The notes under the pieces are model-generated. The model was not told the DNA's origin, did no database searches, and worked only from the letters and a program-made list of their open reading frames with translations. From NCBI GenBank assembly GCA_032622095.1, contig CP136063.1, forward strand, positions 118,938,723-119,002,722: a stretch of 64,000 bases of DNA, given 5' to 3'. This DNA comes from Siphonodentalium dalli. Lineage: Eukaryota > Mollusca > Scaphopoda > Gadilida > Siphonodentaliidae. Position numbers and translations under genes: made by a program. This document shows, piece by piece, positions 36,051-50,591 of this stretch; within the stretch, counting starts at the first letter, position 1; every line of letters begins with the position of its first letter.

Positions 36051-38158
36051 TGCCCTGTTTCATGAAAGCAACTTATGACATAGTTGGGACTTAAGGTGAT
36101 AAGTGCGTTTCACGAACAAGGTCTTAAGTTAAGATGATCTTAACTTTGGTCTTAACTTTAAGACTGGTGTGAGGTGTCATAAGATAATCTTAAAGTTAAG
36201 ACCCACGTGATAAGTGGCATATCGATCACAAGTATGGCGGCCTATGTTATTTTGCAATTACGGAGATATATGTACACTGTATGGGTGGGCAATTCGTCGT
36301 CTGGTATACAGGGTCGTGGCTACAGAGTGAGAGGGGTGTTCGCCTCGAAATGTCCAACTACAACCCCGTAAACAACACCAAATTCTCTTTGGGTTTAAAC
36401 ATTCCAACTGGTACCTCAAACTATCCAAAACCAAAGTTTGGAGAGGGCAACCCCCCCCCCACCGTATAACCATAGGGTTAGTTTGGTAAAAACAATTCAG
36501 AGCACAGGCTTATCAACAGGGACGTGGCGAATGGGGTTTGTGTGTTGTCTACCCCCCCCCCCCCCCAACCACACACACACACTTTGGTCAAAATGTTTAG
36601 CAATTGGAAATTTCATGCCTGAAAACAACATTAATCGTACAATATATATAGGTTTCAATTGTTTGAATTTATAACTAGTAAAGGAATGTGTTGTTTTAGA
36701 CAAACAGCAGCAACCGAAAATAACCAACTTTAGGGGCGTCAGGTTAGAAATTTCGAACTGTTGGAATATTTGAGATACCAATTGGAAAGTTTAAATCCAA
36801 CGGGTGGGGTGGACATGGCATTTCGCGAACATGGAAGTTTGGCCCGGTTCAATTAAGGGGCGGGTGCAGTTGGAAATTGCACGATATGTACCCCCCACAG
36901 AGACCAACTAGCCACCCCGAGCCTCGTCGAATGTAGGATACAGTCAATTATCAGCTGTGTATGTAACCTATAGATAATATATATAATAAAATTGTATTAC
37001 CCACGAATTAAACTTTTGATAAGAATTATGGCCTGGCCCAAAGCTCACAATCTCCTCTATGTTATTCCATATGTGTGTGTGGAGATGGGGTAAAATGAGA
37101 TCAATTAATGTATTGATTCTTTCCTCTTTCCAAATTTCCGTCGGCTGTTTACAAAGCAGATATGTCATATAGGAAAGGTAACACAAACGCTCTTTATCAA
37201 AATATGTTTTAGAAATAGTGACAATTTTCTATAGAGAATATTATTTTTATTGAGTTTATGCCCACGCCCATATGTCGTGATTTTCAAGGCTGTCCAAATT
37301 TTTGTCATGTTTTTTGTTGTTGCAGGGTTGGGATGACCGTTGTACAGCATACTGTATATATGATATACACACCCGTAACGATGACACCCCTTAATACGAG
37401 TGTGCTAATGAAAACGTAGTTATATATATATCCATGGTATGGCAACCGCATAAAACATCTGCATAAAAATAATTAAAAAGTTACTCTAACAAATATTTGT
37501 CATTTCCCTTTGAATCGAAAAATGACCTATGTGTGTCCTGATGACATCGCCGATTTATTTTGATTATTGCTACACGTAGAGAGCGGTGGTCGATAATATA
37601 CGAGTTATGATCATTGCTCTCAGTGGATTAACTCGGCGTGAATGCATGGTCGCAGTCATGCATCGATCCATATAATTATATTGTCTTATTTATGACACCG
37701 CCATTCGTCAGTAAACGCAAAGCTCGTCATTTTAAGAGCATGCGATGTACTCATGTTGGAATTCACATCGTGGAACTCATACAAGTCTAAGATCCATATG
37801 CGAATATAAGGCCACTGACTATAGACACTAAGATACATGCGCTGATTCGCCCAAACACCCAGCCGCTATCCAGCATCCCTGTCACACAATGTCAACTCGG
37901 TCTCGGATCTTTCTCGATAATCTCTCAATGCCGTACATAAAGATTGCACAAGCCCACATTTTTTTGTTCCGGGCTGTAGAAAATTGTCGATAACCAGTCT
38001 AAATGAGCGGGAACTTAACTTACTACTTAAGTAGGACTTAATCTTGTTTTGTGAAACGCGTTCTTGAAACGGAAAAGTTACATCATAAGATCCAACTTAG
38101 ATCTTAGATTAAGTCCATCTTAAGATAATCTTATGACCTTGCTTCATGAAACAGGCCC
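36051..38158. mobile_element. TIR element B, GGGCCTGTTTCATGAA type, copy 1
   Basis: About 2.1 kb with the same inverted ends, placed immediately after element A with CAG between them. The interior is unrelated to element A except near the ends. A poly-C tract and a CA repeat lie at about 36450-36590. Confidence 0.75.
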
Positions 38159-38840
38159 CAGTTCCGTACAGCAGAAACTGATCTAGAAGATATTAGTGAA
38201 AAAATGTCAATTTTCCACTTACGGCTACCATTTTGACGGCCATCTTGGTTGGGGGGGGGGGGGTGTTCCAATTTTACCATAATATTGTGGCATTATATCT
38301 CTCAGAGTCATACTTGCTGTATATGCCGAATTTAAATCGCATATTTCATGGTAAGATTAATTGCAACATTTAATAAATTATATAATCACGAAACGCTCTT
38401 TAAATTCGGAAAACCCCTTAAAATAGGGGTTAAAGTAAAATTTCAGCATGGCTCCATATCTAATATCAATAAGTATGTGAATATGTACATATGTGGTAAA
38501 TTTCATGCTTTAGTCACAATTTGCACAATTGCCTTGAAAATTTGACTTAATCTACTCCACCATAGGAGTGTAACTATTAATATTTAGTTATAAACTGTCA
38601 ATTCACGGAATATTGTGTAACCTCACAAGGCATAATTGTCGCTCATAAATAACCTATGTAATGTTATCAAAATATATTGTGGAAACGAGACGTCTTTGAC
38701 CAATACTGGTATTAAATTATAAGAAATAACTCTTGTTCAGATTAAGTTGATGAGTTACATGTATATATAACCGAAAAGTTTGAAGATAAATGTACTATAA
38801 CAATAGTTATTTCTTATATACATTATACGAAGTAACTCAC

Positions 38841-38981
38841 TATAGCACATTCGTTCTTTGATGGCCACGTTGTCTTGCTGAACAGAATTGTGAGCACACT
38901 GTGCACCCATTCCACCAACAAAGGAATGAACAGGACAAGGAGTATCCTCGAAAACGCCAACGATATTTGATACGTTTCCTC
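38841..38981 (-). CDS. Chitin synthase exon 3, copy 1
   Basis: 141 bases, 47 codons, phase 0 at both sides, between the acceptor ACTTCTAG and the donor GTGAGT. It encodes EETYQISLAFSRILLVLF then a hydrophobic span and TTWPSKNECAI. The family has an equivalent membrane segment ahead of a W-P turn. It is identical in sequence to 50592-50732. If both are spliced in, the protein gains one membrane segment without a frameshift. Confidence 0.85.
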
Positions 38982-39702
38982 CTAGAAGTAAACACAATAT
39001 TATGATTTTATGTCGCGTTGGATAAATAGCCACTTGTATTTTTCTGATGGTTTGCCCTTGCATGTGTCGATCGAAAATTGATGATAAATTGTTATTATAT
39101 CAAAGTGACTACCTGCCGGCCATATGCAGAGAAGTTCGAATGTTTATTCGACAAAACTACTCCTCCATATTTATATAATAACTACACATTTTGGACAAAT
39201 TATGCCAGTTGATATTGGTATGATGAGTAATGTATATCCCATATGATTATTAGGCAACGGACAAACTTTTCTCATAGATTTGTCAGTCATCGGGTTAGCA
39301 TGGTACAAGACGGTGACCAATTAACATATTTCCCGTCCGCGTTGATAATTTGCTCGGAGGTAAATATAGAGTCCGTATTTATTTATTTCACGCGTTTTGC
39401 TGAGTTTATAGAGTGATAACTTCTAAGTTTCCCCGTCAATAATCCACATACTATTAAAAAGTGTGATCGAGGAAGGAAAATAATTTACAAATAAATTTGT
39501 TTTATTCACAAATGCTATTGCGCCCTAGCTATTATATATCGCCCACATATTGTAACCCCATTCGATTGACCCCCTTCCCTGTATAGTTGTCGCCCTAATG
39601 GGACAACATCCCTAATTTCTATTTAACAACCCCCATATAGTTATGTCCCATCCAAATATTCCCTAACATTTATACACTCCCCGTCACAATTCTTTGATTC
39701 TT

Positions 39703-40853
39703 TAAAGGCCTACTAAATTTTCGAATGCTCAGATCACATTAAACACAACATATTCCATATTGTATACCATTTGGAAGTGGAACCAAATATATATATATAT
39801 ATATATTCCACCAGAATGCGAAACGGCTGTGGCATATAGGAGTGTCCACCAAGTGCTAGAGATTATCAGATTCATCGCAAGACATATCCCCCGTTATTCA
39901 CCCCAGAATGCGTCATAATTCACAACTAAGAGATAGAGTTATTCCTCTTCGATTGAGATCGAAATTAAACACAGAACAAACGTCGGTACATTGACAAAAT
40001 AAAACAACATGTTCACAGTTTATTCGACTGGATATGTTGATAATACAATGTTTTGGAGCTTCCTCTTTCAAATGGCTGCGGGCACACGTACCACAGTAGC
40101 GATGGCATAGTACGTGTGACAATTTATTATGGTGCAGATTGGTGACAATTGGTCGTCATATTTCTGTGCCATAGCTAGCCATGTTGCGCGCTGAGTTTCC
40201 GCACAATGAGTCGACTCGACCAATTAACCCGTTGCATTTCACCAAGGTTGATCCCTACTCATTACGTTTCGCTACATTGTATTCTCTACGATATATATAT
40301 ATATATATATAATTGCACGATCGATCGTCCAGACATTTGTTTGACGGTGGCAATCCCTCATTCACTCACATATCATGAACGTATTATGTTTTGTTCATAT
40401 GATCTCAATTCATGTTTATCCACTTATATTATTTTCATGCGTATCAAGACAGTTCCCCGATTGCGTTTTTTTTTTATTTTGCGACGTTTAGTTCTACGCA
40501 CAATTCCGCTATATATTATCATGTGGGCCAATGATGCTGTGTCGGAACTGTTGGAGGAAATGCAGCTGCAAGAAAGTACTTGCATGGAATAAACAAAGCG
40601 AACTAGACAAGGACCAAGAACAAGAAAAAAGGCTGATTATAACGAACGTTGGAGCGAATGTGCAGCGGCAACATAGCTAGCTATGGCGTATTAATTATGA
40701 CAATCAATTGTCACCAAACTACACAATAATAAATTGTCACACCTACTATTCCATCGCTACTGTGGTATGTGTGTCCGCAGCCAATGGTACATAATTGTGA
40801 ATATGTTGTATATAATGTGATCTAGTGTTCAAAAATTAAGTGGGCCATTAACT
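39703..40853. mobile_element. TIR element, AAAGGCCTACTAAATTTTCGAA type, copy 1
   Basis: Left end AAAGGCCTACTAAATTTTCG and right end AAATTAAGTGGGCC are inverted, with further inner inverted similarity (GTACCACAGTAGCGATGG against CCATCGCTACTGTGGTA). It encloses a 128-codon frame at 40206-40592 without recognisable domains. Confidence 0.6.
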
Positions 40854-40922
40854 AGCCTAATTATATTTAACCAAGTTCAAACTCTTACCAAAGCTGTTAT
40901 ATTACTTTGTAAATTTGTGTTT

Positions 40923-40956
<34 letters not shown>

Positions 40957-41071
40957 CACAGTTTTAAGTAACGTGTGCACAGTTATATATATTGTCCAAT
41001 AATAACATCTCCCTTGACACTATGACGTCATAATTCAATTTATCGTCTATTGAAAAGTGGCATATATATAT

Positions 41072-43403
41072 TTGTAATACGACCCTGCCTAACTATGCTT
41101 AAAAGCCATGTCCTGATTGGCCAGTGGCCCGAGTTACCATGGCTATCTCGTTCCAGTTTTGTGGTACAATTCTACTTTTTCCAATTGTACCACGAAAAAA
41201 ATCGGTTTATTCAGACGCCGCACGCGACTTTTCCCGTTTTTTCTAACTCCGCGCAAACGGGGCATCAACGGAGTACACCCGCACGTGCACCCGTAACCCT
41301 TTGAATTTTGCTACATCTTGACAACCGTTAACGAGAGAACAATCTTACAATGGCTTGCGAATTTTCTAGCGATTCGTCGTTTGAACGCAGTTTGGTTGCC
41401 AATGAATATGGTCCAGATGATGTTATGGTATGTTGATATATGTTACTACCAAAGAAAGTTACTTTATAAGTATATTAGGATTAAATGACAAAATAAATCA
41501 GTAAAATTTTATTTTCCATCTCGATCATATTCGTAATTCGATATTTCGGAATCAAGTTGAAACTGAAAGCGTTTATTTTGTTCACCAGAGGGGGAATAAT
41601 GACCAGTTTACTAAACTAGATCATTTAGATCCATTTTTGTAAGGAAAATGGTCTATAGTCGGTGATCATATTCATGTTGTTCCAACAACGGCCAACACAG
41701 AAATGACCGCAGTGCTGTTACCTTTACAATTTAAATGAAAGGCACGGGCGCCGCTGAAAACACATCACTTTTTAGCCAATCACAACGATTATTTACGCAA
41801 ACTAATTTGGTTTAGGCAAGATTGTTTGTTTATTCAATGATCACTGCTTTGGTCAAATGACACATTAATAAATATAGAAGACTGTCTTTTATAGATGAAA
41901 TTAAATTAAATTCCACAAGTTGCAATAAAGTAGATTGTATTATTCAGAATAATTTCAATAAACTAACTTTTTAAAGACAATTTGACAAAATAAAACTTAA
42001 TTTAAATTAAGTTAAAACAATTCCCTTATTTTTTCAGTGGTCGCCAAATACCGACAGAAATTCTTCACAGATGGCAAATTTCACAATGGAAGGCAGTAAT
42101 GTCAGAGACTCTGAGTGTGGTATGCACATTCCATGGGACAGTACCGACAGCGATTTTGAGACAGAAGTCAACATGGTACAATACATAATTTTTTTTCTCA
42201 AAATAATGCTATGCATATATATATACTAGTCTCTAGCCTTATACTATAGGTCATATAGCCTAAGTTATACTAAGTTATAGGCTTTCCTGGCTTTATGTTG
42301 GTCATATGAATCATTAGGATTTAAGTAATTTATGACCCTGACTCAATCTGTATTCAGGCAAAATATCATGGAATTTAAATAATCACATAAGATTTCAAAA
42401 TAATTTAAATAAATTAACTTATTAGTTGGAAATTCCAAAATTAGGAGTAACACAAATGAATTCTTTGTCTGTCACAAGAAGTTGGCAGAACCACTGTAGC
42501 AATAACCAATAATACATGTACCAAAGTAGTTATGTATTTTGATTTTTTTTTATTGGAATAACAATTAAACAAAAAACAAATAGGGTCCAAATCAACAGGA
42601 CTTCTCCATATTTCAGCTTGAAAGTGTGAACACAAGGCCAACAGGTGGATATGTTACTCAGCCTCAAGCCAGCTGCACCAAAACCCAACCAAGGATTGCC
42701 AACCCAACAAGAACTCCAACAGAATCTGCAACATTCCAGACCCATATTGGTGGTTCCTCTTCAAGTGCAACAGCTTTACATGAAGATATAGCCACAGAGG
42801 TATGTACAGGGGCATTTGACAAGTGGTATTTATTTCTTTAATAAGTGTATCTTGAATGATGGGGCATTATTTTTTATTGCAGAACATATATTGTTATTGA
42901 AATCAGGCATCATAAATTTTATTTTCTTCCAAATTGTTATTTCAGGATCCAACAGATGACCGATTTCGCAGATTAACTGAAGGAGAAATGGAAAGCATGG
43001 TATCTGCAAAAGACAGCCTAAATACTAAAAAGAACACAAAATGGGGCATCGGACTCTTCAAAAGTAAGCACACTGATACAGCATATATCTCAATCCAGTT
43101 TTGTGGTACAATTCTATTTTTTTCAGATTATTCAGATGTTACCACCAAAAAAAAAACAAACAAACAAACAAATTGTGATACAATCTGAAAAAATAAAATT
43201 GTACCACAAAAATATTGATTTAATCAGATTGCAGCATTGGACTTTTCACACAAAAATATTTTTTTTCAGATTATTCAGATTATATATACCACAAAAAAAA
43301 ATTGTGATACAATCTGAAAAAATAGAATTGTACCACAAAAAAATATTTAATCACATTTTTCAGCATTGGACTTTTCACACAAATAAAAACAATGTCAGAT
43401 TAT
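41072..43403 (+). pseudogene. 5' partial copy of the Crypton element (exons 1-4 only)
   Basis: Copy of 52829-55160 made by the tandem duplication. Exons 41350-41427, 42038-42175, 42617-42799 and 42946-43063 keep the start codon, splice sites and frame, but the breakpoint in intron 4 removes the catalytic exon. Transcripts could in principle splice into exon 5 at 55441. Confidence 0.9.
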
Positions 43404-43708
43404 TCGCTTTGATTTGATTTTAGAAAAACATATTCAAGCTGACTAGGTAGAAAAGTTGCTATTTTCAAATATATGCCGGACATTATTTTCTGCTCTTATG
43501 TAGGCCTTTTAGAAAGTCAAAGAAGGAGATTAGTGAAAAACTGCTTAATAACATCAAATTCTGGGCCATTGGCATCAATATTGATTGACTCATGTCGGGA
43601 ACACCATTTCCTCCATTGTGCATATAAAAGACCACCATGATGCAGAACTCTCTAACGTTACCTCCCAATCGATTAACATATACTTGAGTACAACTCACCC
43701 ATGACAAA

Positions 43709-45019
43709 GCAATCATGTTATGACCATGTAGACATTTCGTTTATACACATACACATCCACTCGAGATATACATATACACTGCAACCATAATCGTAAAGTA
43801 ACTCCGTGTATGCAAATACTCCTGACCAATGGCCATACAACCATTTTATATATACCAGTTCCCCCAAAGTGGCCATTCACACACTCCAGGCTTGAAAATA
43901 CTCCTCAATCGAGACAATTCAGCCACAACATTCGTGGTCATAGTCACTCCTTGTTTAACAATTCACCTCACCATTGGCATCCAATCACTCCCTGTATGCA
44001 TAATTGCAATATAACCAATAAATATATACAATGTACATACACACCCCGCCAATGCCGATTATAGAAACATTCCATGTATACATCGACACCTCATCATTGA
44101 CCATACATACCTTCTAAATACAGCAATACAACGCACATCACCTCACCATTGGCCATACAGTCAAACCCTGTATATCTTTTCTTCACATCCATGACCATAT
44201 ACCCACCCATGATATACATATACACCCAACTCATTACCATAGAGTCAATCAATGTATACGTATACACCTCACCAATGGATATACCAATACCGCGCACGAC
44301 AATTCGTACACTCCACATTTGCATATACACCTCGCCCAGGAGAATTCAGCCATTCGATGTATACTCACACACCCCATCCATGATCATACAGCTACTCTCT
44401 GTATAGCTATACACACACCAAGTACAATACAGCCACGGCAGAGATACATATACATCACATATACAACCATGACCACAAGGACACTTCATATGTACCCACA
44501 CACCACCAATGACCAGGTATACTCCAGGTATGCAAAAACACTTCAACAATCATGACCGTACAGTTATCACATGAACACCTATATATATTACACATAAGCA
44601 TACAACCACTCCATATTTATTCATACACCTACAGTCCCACAATTGATCATACAGCCAACATAGGTATACATGCACACCACCCATGACAATAGTCACACGC
44701 ATGTATATCCCACACATGACCACACAGTCACTCTATATATACATAAACAACACGCAGATGAACATACAGTACTACCATTACACCCATGCACTACTTCATT
44801 AACCCTACAAACAATCATTATATATATATATATATTCACCTCACACATGATCATACAGTCACCCCTTGTATACCTATACATCTCACCATAGACACACCAG
44901 CCCATCACCATATGGCCACTCCTTCGCACATTCATGACCATACAATAGCTCCCTGCAGAACTATTCACATTATATGTGACCGCGCATTCACTCACTGGCT
45001 GCCAATTGGACATACACCA
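43709..45019 (+). repeat. 42-bp diverged minisatellite, copy 2
   Basis: Duplicate of 31880-33190 with no difference noticed by eye. Confidence 0.85.
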
Positions 45020-45956
45020 TATATTAAGTTGATTTCCATGCTAATTGTCGAGAGCAGCCACATAATATGGTTTCACTCAGTTCCATTCAAAATATGACCA
45101 GAGTCCCAGAAGACATTTTTGGCAAAATTCCATACTACAGTTCATCATTTAAAAGGAATTTGTCATGCATCAGAAGGTACAGGGACAACGAGAATGAAAA
45201 ATGTAGTAGTCATTGGATTAAGCATAACATGGTAATAACCAAGTGAGTTATAATTTGCTAACTCGTGGGAACAGAGAATAATGTTTGGGATATATGCACA
45301 AAAAATCAACTTTTGTTTTACCAAATTGGTTGCCATTTTGGAAGCAATCTTGAGCAATTTTGTCTAAAACACATCGTGTGACGCATTTAAGACAGATCAA
45401 AACAATAAACATCTTTGATACCAACGATAGTTCCATTTGCTTCAATAAAGGCCCAAAACCTGAAAGTAAATTTTTGCCAATTTTGATGTCGAGTTTGTGA
45501 TAGTTCTGGTAATGTCAGTGGTTACATTAGTAACACTTAACCAATATGCATCAGAAATGTTAGAATTTAAAGTATTTAAGACAGAATAACAAATTTTATT
45601 CATCGACCACAACTTGTACGCGATTACATGGCATGCTGTGCCAATATTGACCATTTCCCAGGTTTTGGTCGCCATTTTGGCAGCCATTTTGAGAACAAGT
45701 GATAAATTGTGTTCCATTGAGTTGAAATATTCATAAATCATGGTATGCCTCACTTAGTTTGCACAATTTTGTCAATTTCTTGTCAAAATATGACTAGAAT
45801 CCTACCGGAGACTTTTGGTGAAATTTCATACCGAGTTCTGTAAATTATAAATTTTGAGGGATCGGAAGGGACTAGGACATTATGAATGGCATATTTTATT
45901 GCTCCAATGATCAGTTAATATGAATAATACAAAAATAAAGTCACAATTCTGAACCA

Positions 45957-47790
45957 GGGCCCTGTTTCATGAAGGCAACTTAAGACTGGTGTGAGGTGTC
46001 ATAAGATAATCTTAAAGTTAAGACCTTCGTTGTGATCCGCAGTTGGTCCGAAATGTGGATGGGATCTAGTTCATATATATATTATTATAAACACATTTAA
46101 CTGAATAACACCTTGCTAGCACGGAGGGGTGTTTCAGAAATGGTAGTAATTAATAACCAACTGGTAAGCTATAGCAGTGACGTGGCCAGGGTTGCAAGAT
46201 TGGCGGGGTGTCCGCTACTAACTGTAAACCGCCAAGACCGGGCTATATATACATTTCTAATTGCTGTAACAAAAAGAATATATTTACATAGAGTTGAACA
46301 TCATTTGCGATTCAAATCACCCAATCGCACTGTAGACAATAATCATGTTGAGACAATTAGTCCGAACATTTTCACATCGAGGATAATAGTAAATGATTTA
46401 TACTCAGTTTATTTTTATAAATGCTTATGTCAGCTATTATTATTATTATTTACTTGCCTTTCTATATTATTATGTTATAATTTGATTGTAAAAATGTATT
46501 GTATATGTACCCCGTATATATATATCAACAAGATAATAATACATAATATGTATTATTTTATTATTATTATATATATTATCATAATCTATTAACTATGAAA
46601 TAAAAAGATATATAGCATGTATAATATACGGACCACGCGGGCACACCGGGATCCGCGAAAGAACATATAATATCACTGTGAACTGGCCCACAGACCCGTG
46701 GGGGAATTACTAAAATACCAATATAGACTATACCAGTGGTATAGTCTATATTGGTATTTAGTAATTTTCCCCAGGGGCCTGTGAACCGGCCGTCTGTTCA
46801 CGTGTTGTTAATTATAAACGCTCTTTATTAGAAGTCGTTGATTTGGTTTTTATTAAAACATATATGCAGAATGTCGTTCAACGTAACGTACTTTCGAAGT
46901 TCATACGCAGTTTGTTAATTATAACAGGCGTTTAGCACATTTGTCAACAGAACCAGAGCAAATGGCACTAACATCATTTATATATGGCTTCTACAAGTAT
47001 GTCTCAGATTGGAAATAAGTCTATTTGGAGCACGATATGAAGTCCTATTCACATTATAGCAATATAAATAAAGAGCGTTTTGTGTTAGTATTCCATGAAT
47101 GTTGGCAATCAATAAAGAGCGTTTAGCTCGGTGCTTCCATTGTGATGTATTGTATGTGTATGCCGTCGTGGCGACATATTCGGTTTCCTGGTATTATAGA
47201 TGCTTCAAAGACGTATAATGTATTAGAACCTAATATCAGCATTGAAAGGAGCGAACATATGTCTCGCGTCGCCTTAATGACATGTTATATGTGTGAAGGT
47301 TCACATTCTGAGTTAGGATGTATAAGTCCCTAACTGAAATAATATATTTGAGCTCGATACGTTTGTATAAAATAGGCATTGGAAGCATGCAGCTATGTGT
47401 GGATGGGGTCTGACGCGAAAACACAGTTAAAAAGCGCGCTCGTGCAGTTAAGTATGCACCAGTCATTATACTGATTATCGCCCTTGCATTAAAATCTCAT
47501 AATTATTCTTAGACACGCCCTAGTATCTGTCACTAGACACTGTACCTAGGCATATAACACACACAGAACCAACATTTTATGTGCATAGCTGACAGCTATT
47601 AGCTGTAATAAATTGTCGAGAGCCAGTCTAAAAGCGCGCAAACTTAAATTACTACTTAAGTAGGACTTAATCTTGTTTTGTGAAACGCGTTCTTGAAACG
47701 GAATAGTTACATCATAAGATCCACCTTAGATCTTAGATTAAGTCCATCTTAAGATAATCTTATGACATTGCTTCATGAAACAGGCCCCAG
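45957..47790. mobile_element. TIR element A, copy 2, with 89-bp deletion
   Basis: Duplicate of 34128-36050. The segment between two TTAAGA boxes near its left end is missing, shortening it by 89 bases. Confidence 0.8.
46689..46783. repeat. Long hairpin, copy 2
   Basis: Duplicate of 34949-35043. Confidence 0.92.
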
Positions 47791-49909
47791 GGCCCTGTTT
47801 CATGAAAGCAACTTATGACATAGTTGGGACTTAAGGTGATAAGTGCGTTTCACGAACAAGGTCTTAAGTTAAGATGATCTTAACTTTGGTCTTAACTTTA
47901 AGACTGCTGTGAGGTGTCATAAGATAATCTTAAAGTTAAGACCCACGTGATAAGTGGCATATCGATCACAAGTATGGCGGCCTATGTTATTTTGCAATTA
48001 CGGAGATATATGTACACTGTATGGGTGGGCAATTCGTCGTCTGGTATACAGGGTCGTGGCTACAGAGTGAGAGGGGTGTTCGCCTCGAAATGTCCAACTA
48101 CAACCCCGTAAACAACACCAAATTCTCTTTGGGTTTAAACATTCCAACTGGTACCTCAAACTATCCAAAACCAAAGTTTGGAGAGGGCAACCCCCCCCCC
48201 CCCCACCGTATAACCATAGGGTTAGTTTGGTAAAAACAATTCAGAGCACAGGCTTATCAACAGGGACGTGGCGAATGGGGTTTGTGTGTTGTCTACCCCC
48301 CCCCCCCCCCCAACCACACACACACACTTTGGTCAAAATGTTTAGCAATTGGAAATTTCATGCCTGAAAACAACATTAATCGTACAATATATATAGGTTT
48401 CAATTGTTTGAATTTATAACTAGTAAAGGAATGTGTTGTTTTAGACAAACAGCAGCAACCGAAAATAACCAACTTTAGGGGCGTCAGGTTAGAAATTTCG
48501 AACTGTTGGAATATTTGAGATACCAATTGGAAAGTTTAAATCCAACGGGTGGGGTGGACATGGCATTTCGCGAACATGGAAGTTTGGCCCGGTTCAATTA
48601 AGGGGCGGGTGCAGTTGGAAATTGCACGATATGTACCCCCCCACAGAGACCAACTAGCCACCCCGAGCCTCGTCGAATGTAGGATACAGTCAATTATCAG
48701 CTGTGTATGTAACCTATAGATAATATATATAATAAAATTGTATTACCCACGAATTAAACTTTTGATAAGAATTATGGCCTGGCCCAAAGCTCACAATCTC
48801 CTCTATGTTATTCCATATGTGTGTGTGGAGATGGGGTAAAATGAGATCAATTAATGTATTGATTCTTTCCTCTTTCCAAATTTCCGTCGGCTGTTTACAA
48901 AGCAGATATGTCATATAGGAAAGGTAACACAAACGCTCTTTATCAAAATATGTTTTAGAAATAGTGACAATTTTCTATAGAGAATATTATTTTTATTGAG
49001 TTTATGCCCACGCCCATATGTCGTGATTTTCAAGGCTGTCCAAATTTTTGTCATGTTTTTTGTTGTTGCAGGGTTGGGATGACCGTTGTACAGCATACTG
49101 TATATATGATATACACACCCGTAACGATGACACCCCTTAATACGAGTGTGCTAATGAAAACGTAGTTATATATATATATCCATGGTATGACAACCGCATA
49201 AAACATCTGCATAAAAATAATTAAAAAGTTACTCTAACAAATATTTGTCATTTCCCTTTGAATCGAAAAATGACCTATGTGTGTCCTGATGACATCGCCG
49301 ATTTATTTTGATTATTGCTACACGTAGAGAGCGGTGGTCGATAATATACGAGTTATGATCATTGCTCTCAGTGGATTAACTCGGCGTGAATGCATGGTCG
49401 CAGTCATGCATCGATCCATATAATTATATTGTCTTATTTATGACACCGCCATTCGTCAGTAAACGCAAAGCTCGTCATTTTAAGAGCATGCGATGTACTC
49501 ATGTTGGAATTCACATCGTGGAACTCATACAAGTCTAAGATCCATATGCGAATATAAGGCCACTGACTATAGACACTAAGATACATGCGCTGATTCGCCC
49601 AAACACCCAGCCGCTATCCAGCATCCCTGTCACACAATGTCAACTCGGTCTCGGATCTTTCTCGATAATCTCTCAATGCCGTACATAAAGATTGCACAAG
49701 CCCACATTTTTTTGTTCCGGGCTGTAGAAAATTGTCGATAACCAGTCTAAATGAGCGGGAACTTAACTTACTACTTAAGTAGGACTTAATCTTGTTTTGT
49801 GAAACGCGTTCTTGAAACGGAAAAGTTACATCATAAGATCCACCTTAGATCTTAGATTAAGTCCATCTTAAGATAATCTTATGACCTTGCTTCATGAAAC
49901 AGGCCCCAG
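47791..49909. mobile_element. TIR element B, copy 2
   Basis: Duplicate of 36051-38158. It differs chiefly in homopolymer lengths (poly-C near 48195 and 48300). Confidence 0.78.
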
Positions 49910-50591
49910 TTCCGTACAGCAGAAACTGATCTAGAAGATATTAGTGAAAAAATGTCAATTTTCCACTTACGGCTACCATTTTGACGGCCATCTTGGTTGG
50001 GGGGGGGGGGGGGGTGTTCCAATTTTACCATAATATTGTGGCATTATATCTCTCAGAGTCATACTTGCTGTATATGCCGAATTTAAATCGCATATTTCAT
50101 GGTAAGATTAATTGCAACATTTAATAAATTATATAATCACGAAACGCTCTTTAAATTCGGAAAACCCCTTAAAATAGGGGTTAAAGTAAAATTTCAGCAT
50201 GGCTCCATATCTAATATCAATAAGTATGTGAATATGTACATATGTGGTAAATTTCATGCTTTAGTCACAATTTGCACAATTGCCTTGAAAATTTGACTTA
50301 ATCTACTCCACCATAGGAGTGTAACTATTAATATTTAGTTATAAACTGTCAATTCACGGAATATTGTGTAACCTCACAAGGCATAATTGTCGCTCATAAA
50401 TAACCTATGTAATGTTATCAAAATATATTGTGGAAACGAGACGTCTTTGACCAATACTGGTATTAAATTATAAGAAATAACTCTTGTTCAGATTAAGTTG
50501 ATGAGTTACATGTATATATAACCGAAAAGTTTGAAGATAAATGTACTATAACAATAGTTATTTCTTATATACATTATACGAAGTAACTCAC

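Larger units (their letters stand above)
30700..38430. mobile_element. Foldback element with minisatellite centre
   Basis: The left arm, about 30700-31570, is the diverged reverse complement of 33210-34127 joined to 38160-38430. Matches include AATGGCATATTTTATTGCTC versus its complement and the CAAAATGGCNGCC segments. The centre, 31880-33190, is a 42-bp minisatellite. The right arm is split by two TIR elements at 34128-38158. No transposase is found. Confidence 0.7.
31575..43403 (+). repeat. 11.8 kb tandem duplication, copy 1
   Basis: Matches 43404-55160 head to tail. By eye I noted roughly a dozen substitutions, several microsatellite length changes, and an 89-bp segment present only here (about 34159-34247). 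It holds the minisatellite, two TIR elements, chitin synthase exon 3 and the first four Crypton exons. Confidence 0.97.

Noticed and set aside
38755-39063. 102-codon minus-strand frame as a gene
   Set aside because: It overlaps chitin synthase exon 3 in another frame; the exon frame fits splice sites, phase and membrane-segment character.
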